Shown in pieces: positions 8,122-14,354 of a stretch of 18,473 nucleotides of DNA (positions are counted from its first letter, which is position 1; every line of letters begins with the position of its first letter). A model generated the notes under the pieces. It was not told the origin of the DNA. It was given only the letters and a program-made list of their open reading frames with translations, and made no database searches. Location: positions 1-18,473 of the forward strand of contig JBHJGO010000120.1 in NCBI GenBank assembly GCA_050331715.1. The letters are read 5' to 3'. The DNA comes from JBHJGO01 sp050331715 (GTDB taxonomy: Bacteria > Cyanobacteriota > Cyanobacteriia > Cyanobacteriales > Microcoleaceae). The position numbers and the translations under genes are program-made.

Positions 8122-8952
8122 CTAATTCTTAATCCCCGTTGTTGAAATCCCCTGAATAAACTGCCGCTGACCAATCAAAAACAATACAATCACTGGTAAA
8201 GTTGCAATCACCACAGCCGCCATTAACAGTGACCAACTGCTGGTGAACTGTTCCTGGAACTCTGCCAGGGCCAATTGTACGGTTCTCAGTTCAGGACGAG
8301 TCGTGAACACCAGAGGCTTGAACAAATCGTTCCATTCTCCAATAAAGGTAAACAAAAACAGGGTAACCAGGGCTGGTCGGACGCTGGGTAGCACAACTCG
8401 CCAGAGGATCTGCCAACGATTCGCCCCGTCCAAAGCAGCAGCTTCTTCCAGTTCGATGGGAATCGATAGAAAAGATTGTCGCAGTAAAAAGATACCAAAG
8501 CCATTCACAGCCGTTGGTAGAATCAACGCCCAATAAGTATTCAATAAATGACCCCATTTCAAGACCAAAAAAATAGGAATCACTAGCAGCTGAAATGGAA
8601 TCACTAAACTTGCAATCACCAATAAAAGAATTGTCTGGCGACCTCGAAATTGGAGTCTCGCCAAAGCATAGCCTGCCAAAGCAGCGGTCAGAGTTTGCAA
8701 TCCAGTAACAGCTAGTGCAACCAGGGCAGAATTAGCAAAGGCTTGAAGAAAATCGCCAAGTTGCCAGGCCGCTTGATAGTTCGCTAGGGTAAATTCAGCT
8801 TGTTCCAGATTCTCAATCGTTATCAACGAAGTCAGCAGAACGACTGCTAAAGGTAGCAAAATAATCCCTGCTCCCAGTAACAGAAAGCTGGACATCAGTA
8901 TCCTGGAAAAAGTAGATCGATTAGGTTCTGAGGCGGCAGTGGGCAATTTCAC
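8122..8952 (-). CDS. Carbohydrate-type ABC transporter permease (MalG/UgpE-like)
   Basis: This 276-residue inner-membrane protein has about six hydrophobic segments: residues ~18-42, ~72-97, ~106-131, ~141-158, ~191-208 and ~240-262. The ABC permease EAA loop is clear at residues ~169-189 (EEAAALDGANRWQILWRVV) followed by LP, the contact site for the ATPase subunit. The GEWNDLFKPLV segment after it is characteristic of MalG-type sugar permeases (CUT1 family). Such permeases pair with a MalF-type permease, a binding protein and an ATPase, none of which is encoded next to it, so the rest of the transporter must be elsewhere. The start is GTG with only a weak ribosome binding site. It ends in TAG. 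Divergent from ado, with 295 bp between. The substrate is unknown. Confidence 0.85.
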   Translation of the reverse strand: MKLPTAASEPNRSTFSRILMSSFLLLGAGIILLPLAVVLLTSLITIENLEQAEFTLANYQAAWQLGDFLQAFANSALVALAVTGLQTLTAALAGYALARLQFRGRQTILLLVIASLVIPFQLLVIPIFLVLKWGHLLNTYWALILPTAVNGFGIFLLRQSFLSIPIELEEAAALDGANRWQILWRVVLPSVRPALVTLFLFTFIGEWNDLFKPLVFTTRPELRTVQLALAEFQEQFTSSWSLLMAAVVIATLPVIVLFLIGQRQFIQGISTTGIKN

Positions 8953-9247
8953 AGGTAGCTTTAATCAGGGCAAGGGCAAGAACCAGCAAAGATTTGGGGC
9001 AAAACTGGCGGTGTAATGGAGAACACTGGTCAAATCTTTGATCCAATAGGTAAAGTAAACTATAGGATGAAAGTCCTGAACTTCGATCTAGCTCTAGGAT
9101 ACACCCTGGCTCAGTCAAGTTCCTTCCGTTCTACCCTCCCATCCCTGGGTGGTGGGATTTAAGTGGTTTGTCCAAAGCCTGGTAAAAACTGTTAGAACTG
9201 GAGAATCAGGTAAAACGTAGCAATTTGTGATGAGGAGATAAAAAGTC
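8953..9247. promoter_or_regulatory. Divergent intergenic region ahead of ado
   Basis: This 295-bp region separates the permease gene (minus) from ado (plus) and must hold the ado promoter. A GC-rich imperfect hairpin lies around 9137-9158 (TCCCATCC... paired with ...GGTGGTGGGA). A good Shine-Dalgarno, GAGGAG at about 9233-9238, precedes the ado ATG at 9248. I could not place -35/-10 boxes with confidence. Confidence 0.4.
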
Positions 9248-9952
9248 ATGCCACAGCTTGAAGTAATTGATACTGTTGCAGAATTCGATTTTCATTCTGA
9301 TGTTTACAAGGATGCCTATAGCCGGATCAACGCCATCGTGATTGAGGGGGAGCAGGAAGCTTTTGATAACTATGTCAAGTTAAGCGACCTGATGCCCGAC
9401 GATGCGTCGGAGCTATTGTAGCTGTCCAAGATGGAGAAACGCCACATGAAGGGCTTCCAGTCCTGTGGTCGGAACTTAGAAGTTACCCCCGATATGCCAT
9501 TTGCTCAGGAGTTTTTTGCTGAACTGCACCAAAACTTCAAAGAAGCAGCAGAAGCTGGACAAATTGTGACTTGTCTGGTGATTCAGTCCCTGATCATTGA
9601 GTGCTTTGCGATCGCAGCTTACAACATCTACATCCCGGTTGCGGATCCCTTTGCACGCAAGATTACCGAGGGTGTAGTGAAGGACGAATACATGCACCTC
9701 AACTTTGGAGAGGAGTGGCTCAAGGCAAACTTTGAAGCTTCCAAGGAAGAACTGGAAGCCGCTAACCGTCAGAATCTTCCTATCGTATGGCAGATGCTGG
9801 AAAAGGTTGCAGCCGATGCTAAGGTTCTTGGCATGGAAAAGGATGCTTTGGTCGAGGACTTCATGGTGGCCTACGGAGAAGCCCTGGAAAATATCGGTTT
9901 CACTACTCGTGAAATCATGCGAATGTCTGCCTACGGTCTCAAGAGTGCCTAG
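9248..9952 (+). pseudogene. ado: Aldehyde-deformylating oxygenase gene interrupted by in-frame TAG at codon 58
   Basis: ADO is the ferritin-like di-iron enzyme that converts fatty aldehydes from AAR to alkanes plus formate. The frame begins at ATG 9248 (MPQLEVIDTVAEFDF) with a good ribosome binding site and runs 57 codons to TAG at 9419-9421. It then continues in the same frame for 176 codons to a TAG at 9950-9952, at the family-typical C-terminus (REIMRMSAYGL). Counting the TAG as one residue gives 234 positions against about 231 in the Synechococcus elongatus enzyme. All expected iron ligands are present: E35, E63, H66, E118, E147, H150. The TAG aligns with Lys55 of the S. elongatus protein, so AAG to TAG is the simplest lesion. 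Restart at ATG 9431 (Met62) would lose the first helix and ligand E35. No frameshift is present. It is either a fresh nonsense mutation, a sequence error or a readthrough site. Confidence 0.88.
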
Positions 9953-9983
9953 GTCAGGATCTGAGGAATAAATCTAGGAAAAA

Positions 9984-10022
9984 ACCGAGGGCGCACTAGT
10001 CCTGCGTCCTCTCAGTTTTTTT
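9984..10022 (+). terminator. Rho-independent terminator after ado
   Basis: GAGGGCGCA and TGCGTCCTC form a GC-rich stem with a bulge around a short CTAGTCC-type loop, followed by a run of seven T (10016-10022). It lies 31 bp after the ado stop and 61 bp before aar, so aar should have at least partly independent transcription. Confidence 0.8.
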
Positions 10023-10083
10023 GTTGAGTTCCTTTTGAAGTCTATGATCTGGAGTCCAACCACATTTTTGAAGTTACACCACT

Positions 10084-11109
10084 ATGTTCGGCTTAATCGG
10101 TCATCTTACAAGTTTAGAACACGCCCAATCCGTCGTTAGTGACCTGGGTTACCCTGAATACGCTGACCAGGACTTGGATTTCTGGTGCAGTGTTCCCCCT
10201 CGAATTATTGACACTATTAAGGTTACCAGTATCACAGGCCAGGTGATTGAAGGCCGATACGTGGAATCCGGTTTCCTGCCAGAGATGTTAGCAACTCGAC
10301 GCATCAAGGCAGCAACAAGGAAAGTCGTCAATGCTATGGCCTATGCTCAAAAACATGGCATTAATATCACAGCTTTAGGTGGATTTTCTTCCATCATCTT
10401 TGAGAATTTTAAGCTAGAGCAAATCAGGCAAGTTCGTAATATCAAGTTAGAGTTTGAGCGCTTTACCACAGGGAATACCCACACAGCTTACGTTATCTGC
10501 CGTCAGGTGGAACAAATGGCTCCCAAGTTGGGAATTGATTTGTCCCAGGCAACGGTTGCCGTGTGTGGCGCAACGGGAGATATTGGCAGTGCCATTTGCC
10601 GTTGGTTAGATAAGCGTGCTGATGTCGCAGAATTGCTACTGATCGCCCGTGATCGTGAACGTCTTCAGAACTTGCAAGCTGAGCTGGGGCGGGGCAAGAT
10701 TCTAGGGCTGGAAGAGGCACTACCCCAGGCAGATGTAATTGTCTGGGTTGCCAGTATGCAAAAAGGGGTTGAAATTAATCCTGAAACCTTGAAAAAGCCC
10801 TGCCTCCTGATTGATGGTGGCTATCCTAAAAACATGGCGACCAAGCTTCAGCATCCCGATGTTCACATCCTAGAAGGCGGTATTGTAGAGCACTCTTTAG
10901 ATATTGATTGGAAGATTATGCAGGCAGTGAATATGCAGGCTCCTGCTCGCCAGTTGTTTGCCTGTTTTGCAGAATCCATGTTATTGGAATTTGAAAAGAT
11001 CTACACCAATTTTTCCTGGGGGCGCAATCAGATCACCGTTGAAAAGATGGATCAGATTGGCCAGGTTTCTGTGAAGCATGGTTTTAAGCCATTGCAGTTG
11101 TCTGTTTAA
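10084..11109 (+). CDS. aar: Long-chain acyl-ACP reductase (AAR)
   Basis: AAR reduces fatty acyl-ACP to fatty aldehyde with NADPH, the first step of cyanobacterial alkane synthesis, supplying ADO. The 341-residue length equals that of the S. elongatus enzyme. The N-terminal part starts MFGLIGHLTSLEHAQ. The Rossmann nucleotide-binding motif GATGDIG lies at residues 162-168. The catalytic cysteine that forms the acyl-enzyme is C294 in RQLFACFAESM, the same number as in characterised enzymes. No residue looks damaged. It follows ado on the same strand, separated by 131 bp with a terminator. accA, often next in this cluster in other cyanobacteria, is absent here. Its own ribosome binding site is weak. 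Since ado is interrupted, AAR might release aldehyde that is reduced to alcohol or oxidised back to fatty acid; that is inference. Confidence 0.96.
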   Translation: MFGLIGHLTSLEHAQSVVSDLGYPEYADQDLDFWCSVPPRIIDTIKVTSITGQVIEGRYVESGFLPEMLATRRIKAATRKVVNAMAYAQKHGINITALGGFSSIIFENFKLEQIRQVRNIKLEFERFTTGNTHTAYVICRQVEQMAPKLGIDLSQATVAVCGATGDIGSAICRWLDKRADVAELLLIARDRERLQNLQAELGRGKILGLEEALPQADVIVWVASMQKGVEINPETLKKPCLLIDGGYPKNMATKLQHPDVHILEGGIVEHSLDIDWKIMQAVNMQAPARQLFACFAESMLLEFEKIYTNFSWGRNQITVEKMDQIGQVSVKHGFKPLQLSV

Positions 11110-11628
11110 TACGGGCTTGCTGGATAGAAAATACCAGAGTGTTCTTAGTTGAGATCAAGATCTATCTTTGAACTTCAGGCTTACTCGAAGCCCATTGAGA
11201 TCCCCCAAGTTTGGGGGACTTCGAGTTTTAATGAGTTATCAGAAAGCCGAGTCGAAGAACAAGTTACTAGAAGCGCCAATGTGAACATTAGCCACTTTTG
11301 CTGTGGGGAGTATGCATAGCTCATTATGCTGCTTTTCCCAACTCTGTGCTTGAAAATCAAGAAGAATTTATACCAAGTAAAAGATGATTGATAAACCAAT
11401 TTTTAGTTCGGTGTAAAGATTTATTCCAGCTAGCAAAGCAAACTTACAGCTTAAAACTCCTAAGAAAGAATGAAACTAATTCGGGTGAAATAAACCATCA
11501 ACTGAACTACGCAGCTTGTACAGGTCAATGTATAGTATTGGGTGATAACTGACGGATCCTTTGATCAGAATATCTTGCTTGGAAGATCCTAACCGAAAGC
11601 TTCATTAATCAATGGTTGTGAGGAACCT
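11110..11628. other. 519-bp intergenic region between aar and the beta-barrel gene
   Basis: Apart from the nested hairpin at 11183-11229, no gene is supported. A 72-residue minus-strand frame at 11181-11399 overlaps the hairpin and has no family resemblance. The AT-rich stretch ~11340-11480 and a TATAGT hexamer at 11531-11536 may belong to the promoter of the gene at 11629, but no matched -35 was found. Confidence 0.45.
11183..11229 (+). terminator. Long nested hairpin terminator or foldback repeat after aar
   Basis: An outer perfect inverted repeat, ACTCGAAG (11183-11190) and CTTCGAGT (11219-11226), encloses an inner one, TCCCCCAA/TTGGGGGA (11201-11218), followed by TTTT at 11226-11229. It lies 73 bp after the aar stop. 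It works as a candidate intrinsic terminator. GATCCCCC...GGGGGACTT cores also occur as dispersed repeats in cyanobacteria, so a small mobile or repeat origin is possible. Confidence 0.65.
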
Positions 11629-13092
11629 ATGACTATGCGTCCCAGTTGCATGGCGATTGCCAGTTTGTTACTGCTCGGTGCAATGACCCCAGTGTGTTAT
11701 GGTCGTACCTTATCCGAACCCGAACTTGCTCTGAAGTCGAGTGGTTCTACTGAGAAAGTTTGGACTGAAATGGAGCAAGCCCCCCATTTTCCAGAACAAT
11801 CTGTCGTTGAAGTGGTTCGTGTTTTGGAGGAGGACGGCATTGCAGGAACTTCTAAAGCATTGGCCTCCGGTAGCCAGAGCTTGAAGGTTTGGAAGTTTGA
11901 TCCCCAGGATTCTGCTCCGCAAGAATTAAGTCTACAAACCCCTAGTCCACAGCATCTTTCAGAATCTTCGGCGCTAAGCAAGGTTTCGGAGCAGGTCGCA
12001 CCTGGAACAGCGGATTTATTGCTCAATCCTGCAACGCTAGATAATTCTGAAATCACAGCAGAAATGGAGCTAGAAATTCAAGAATATTCCCGCTGGCAGC
12101 AAGCTCAGGCTGATCCAGCAGAGGATGAACCCGTACCAGAAGTGGTGGAATCGGATGAAGACGACGAATGGCGATTCGAATTTCAACCTACTGCTCTGAT
12201 CCCGTTGTACGTTACAGGAACTTCAAGAATTGATGGTTTAATTCAGCTTGATCCAGGTGATATTAATATTCCTCCGGGTCTGGCTAATCTGGGCCGCTTC
12301 ATCCAAGCTAGTGGTACGGATGTTTCACTGCCTCCAGATTTTTCCCTGGATAATTTTGGATTCCAGAGTGTTGAGACCGATTTTGAGCTTGATCTAGGAG
12401 ATATTCTGGAATTTGACCGGATCTTCCGTGCGTCTGCACGGGCGGAAGCTTGGAAAGGTGATCTTGGCATCTTTCTGGAAGGGATGTACAGCTTTCTTGG
12501 AACAACGGCTGAAGTTGAGTTGGGGCCATTCCAGTTTACCGGGCCAAATCAAGGGGTCATCACCACTGGATCACAAGACTATGACATTAGCGTCGAATCC
12601 CACCTGGGATTTTTCGACCTGTGGCGGATGTATAGCTTTGCGTTTCCCCTGGGCAACTCCTCGGATCTGGACGAGGATGGCGATATTGATGAGGATGATA
12701 ATCCGGGCTATCCCATTCTGAAGTTGGAGCCAACTGCCGGGGTTCACTTCGGTTTCCTCAGTCAGAAAATTGACCTCGATCCAGGAGGAATTGCTAGTTT
12801 TAGCGATCTTTATGTGGGGCCTTTGGCAGGTGGACGAATCTCTCTGGCATTTTCTGATACATGGACAATTGGTGTGCGGGGTCATGTCTCCAGCTTTGGC
12901 ATTGCTGATGCGATGGAATGGACACTGGTTGCTGGTTTTGAATGGAAGCCCGTTTATTTTGCCTCTCTGCGCCTGGGTTATCGAGTCTATGACCTGTCCT
13001 ACGAAACGGAGAGTGATGGCCGAGACTTCGATTACGATCAAACGGAGCACGGGCTTTGGACAGGTTTGACCCTCTTTTTGGGCGGTCGGTAA
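11629..13092 (+). CDS. Exported beta-barrel-like protein with a calcium-loop motif
   Basis: This 487-residue protein has a signal peptide (MTMRPSCMAIASLLLLGAM, probable cleavage near residue 25). Residues ~26-180 are a Ser/Glu/Gln-rich, probably disordered linker. From ~181 (EWRFEFQPTALIPLYVTGTS) the sequence turns into alternating amphipathic strands with Gly/aromatic content and ends GLWTGLTLFLGGR, typical of a small outer-membrane barrel of perhaps 8-10 strands. Between strands, residues 346-357 (DLDEDGDIDEDD) fit a canonical 12-residue EF-hand-type calcium loop with Asp at positions 1, 3, 5 and 12 and Gly at 6. I do not recognise a named family; outer-membrane location is inferred. An AGGA-type ribosome binding site precedes the ATG; a second ATG is at codon 3. 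It is 28 bp from the small exported protein gene, likely one transcript. Confidence 0.72.
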   Translation: MTMRPSCMAIASLLLLGAMTPVCYGRTLSEPELALKSSGSTEKVWTEMEQAPHFPEQSVVEVVRVLEEDGIAGTSKALASGSQSLKVWKFDPQDSAPQELSLQTPSPQHLSESSALSKVSEQVAPGTADLLLNPATLDNSEITAEMELEIQEYSRWQQAQADPAEDEPVPEVVESDEDDEWRFEFQPTALIPLYVTGTSRIDGLIQLDPGDINIPPGLANLGRFIQASGTDVSLPPDFSLDNFGFQSVETDFELDLGDILEFDRIFRASARAEAWKGDLGIFLEGMYSFLGTTAEVELGPFQFTGPNQGVITTGSQDYDISVESHLGFFDLWRMYSFAFPLGNSSDLDEDGDIDEDDNPGYPILKLEPTAGVHFGFLSQKIDLDPGGIASFSDLYVGPLAGGRISLAFSDTWTIGVRGHVSSFGIADAMEWTLVAGFEWKPVYFASLRLGYRVYDLSYETESDGRDFDYDQTEHGLWTGLTLFLGGR

Positions 13093-13109
13093 TGAGTTGC
13101 GCTAAATTT

Positions 13110-13114
13110 AGGAG
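13110..13114 (+). promoter_or_regulatory. Shine-Dalgarno that decides the ACG start
   Basis: AGGAG lies 6 nt before the ACG at 13121, the normal spacing for an initiation codon. An in-frame TAG at 13109-13111 overlaps it and excludes any longer N-terminus. Confidence 0.65.
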
Positions 13115-13120
13115 TTTCTA

Positions 13121-13399
13121 ACGAGGAAAGCAATCTACGGAATTGTTTGCGTATTTCTACTGTCTATTTCACTCTGGTTCAACCCGGTTGCAGCCTATGT
13201 AGATGATTCTGTTCCAGCTTCGGCAGCTGAGGAATTTATTGACAGTATTCAAGAGTTTTTTGGCAATGCCCCGGATCAAGCTGAGGAACAAAGCACAACT
13301 CAGCTTCAAGCTTCCATGCAGCAAACCATTGATTCTCTGGATCAAGATCTAAAAACTGCTCAGAATTCAGTGGATAACTTTATGGATGTGTTCAAGTAA
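13121..13399 (+). CDS. Small exported protein whose only plausible start codon is ACG (92 aa)
   Basis: The frame runs from ACG 13121 to TAA 13397-13399. If ACG is read as Met, the product starts M-RKAIYGIVCVFLLSISLWF and has a textbook signal peptide: basic n-region, hydrophobic core, and cleavage around NPVAA-YVDD (about residue 26). The mature ~66 residues are acidic and amphipathic-helical (ASAAEEFIDSIQEFF, QQTIDSLDQDLKTAQNSVDN). It would act in the periplasm or thylakoid lumen. No ATG, GTG or TTG exists that would keep the signal peptide; the first in-frame ATG (13310s) would remove most of the protein. ATG to ACG is a single transition. It sits 28 bp after the beta-barrel gene and its stop is 5 bp from the convergent end of leuD. 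The family is not recognised. It may be a live gene with non-AUG initiation, a recent pseudogene or an error. Confidence 0.6.
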   Translation, partial: TRKAIYGIVCVFLLSISLWFNPVAAYVDDSVPASAAEEFIDSIQEFFGNAPDQAEEQSTTQLQASMQQTIDSLDQDLKTAQNSVDNFMDVFK

Positions 13400-13404
13400 A
13401 TCCA

Positions 13405-14004
13405 TTACGCTGATGCTCCCCAACTCAAGTAGGGAATTTGAGAAGCCCTAGTTTGAATCTGTTCAACATTTGACAAAAGCTGTCCGCAACTATCCCAGGT
13501 TCCTGACAGGAACATCTGCCGAGAACCTGGATTCATTTCAACAGGAGTCTTCAAATCTCCGCACTGAACCTGAAGATCATTCAAATCCAGGGTCATAGAA
13601 ATTTGGGGATTTGCCTGGAGGGATGCCTGCAATTTTTGAACAGTTTCGGGCGTTGCTGTGACACAGGGAATACCAATCGCAACACAGTTACCGAAGAAAA
13701 TCTCGGCAAAGCTTTCCCCTACAATGGCCTGAATTCCCCATTTCAAAAGGGCTTGGGGTGCATGTTCCCGTGAAGACCCACAGCCAAAATTACCGTTCAC
13801 CACCAGAATATTTGCCCCCTGAAATTCGGGGAAATCAAAGGGATGTTTCCCCCCGGCCTGCTGGCGATCATCGGCGAATGCCTGTGCGCCCAATCCATCG
13901 AAGGTAACGCATCGCAGGAATCGAGCAGGAATAATTCGGTCGGTGTCAATATCACTCCCGAACAATGGAATTCCTCGTCCTGAAACAGTTTGAATCTGAC
14001 TCAT
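13405..14004 (-). CDS. leuD: 3-isopropylmalate dehydratase small subunit
   Basis: LeuD pairs with LeuC to isomerise 2-isopropylmalate to 3-isopropylmalate in leucine synthesis. At 199 residues it matches the usual ~200. The N-terminal swivel-domain pattern is clear: SGRGIPLFGSDIDTDRIIPARFL near residues 8-30 and the substrate loop NGNFGCGSSREHAPQAL near residues 72-88. It begins with ATG and ends in TAA. leuC lies upstream on the same strand but 350 bp away, unusually far for leuCD, and the gap contains repeats that may disrupt or modify co-transcription. A 16-bp-period tandem repeat sits immediately before the start, and no clear Shine-Dalgarno is visible there. Confidence 0.95.
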   Translation of the reverse strand: MSQIQTVSGRGIPLFGSDIDTDRIIPARFLRCVTFDGLGAQAFADDRQQAGGKHPFDFPEFQGANILVVNGNFGCGSSREHAPQALLKWGIQAIVGESFAEIFFGNCVAIGIPCVTATPETVQKLQASLQANPQISMTLDLNDLQVQCGDLKTPVEMNPGSRQMFLSGTWDSCGQLLSNVEQIQTRASQIPYLSWGASA

Positions 14005-14011
14005 GTTTTTG

Positions 14012-14042
14012 ACTAACCTAACTATTTACTAACCTAACTATT
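14012..14042. repeat. 15-bp direct repeat (16-bp period) abutting the leuD start
   Basis: ACTAACCTAACTATT occurs at 14012-14026 and 14028-14042, only 7 bp upstream of the leuD ATG (minus strand). It replaces the region where a ribosome binding site is expected. It could be a regulator direct repeat or a local duplication. Confidence 0.8.
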
Positions 14043-14071
14043 GCTCCATTGACGAAAGAGGTATTCCAATG

Positions 14072-14180
14072 TAGCAATCACAAATGATTTATGAAAAGGG
14101 GGTGAAGGGGGCGTTGACCCCTTCTTGGAAAGTCCCCAAACCCCTCCATAGTGCTTTTCATGATTGATTCAGGATTGCTG
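14072..14180. repeat. Foldback (MITE-like) element between leuC and leuD
   Basis: The left arm (14072-14098, AGCAATC...ATGAAAAG) and the right arm (14154-14180, CTTTTCAT...GATTGCT) are imperfect inverted repeats, about 20 of 27 positions pairing, with perfect 7-8 bp blocks at both ends. The interior has nested G-runs and C-runs (GGGGT...ACCCC; AGGGG...CCCCT). The whole ~109 bp can fold on itself, as small non-autonomous elements in cyanobacteria do. No transposase is nearby and no clear target duplication was found. Confidence 0.6.
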
Positions 14181-14354
14181 TATGCGTTGATTCTCTGTTT
14201 TAATCCCTCGAATTTCAGGCAAGATTTGATCAACATTTTGTTGTGCAATATTCAAATCCCTCCCGTACTCTGCCACAGATTACTATCAAGTGATTACTCT
14301 TACAGGGTATGACACTGGCAAAGCATAACGCATCATCTACTACCGCATTACCCG

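Larger units (their letters stand above)
14005..14354. other. 350-bp gap between leuC and leuD
   Basis: It holds the direct repeat at 14012-14042 and the foldback element at 14072-14180. From 14181 to 14354 I see no gene and no convincing promoter; the sequence is AT-rich. Confidence 0.5.

Noticed and set aside
5927..9952. Genome-wide reassignment of TAG to an amino acid
   Set aside because: Eight genes here end in TAG, including ado and leuC at their family-typical C-termini, so TAG clearly terminates. The two internal TAGs also share no common downstream context such as a readthrough motif.
11181..11399. 72-residue minus-strand frame in the aar downstream gap
   Set aside because: It overlaps the hairpin at 11183-11229, lacks a ribosome binding site and resembles no family.
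12571..13050. 159-residue minus-strand reading frame
   Set aside because: It is antisense to the beta-barrel gene and its composition follows from that gene's codons.
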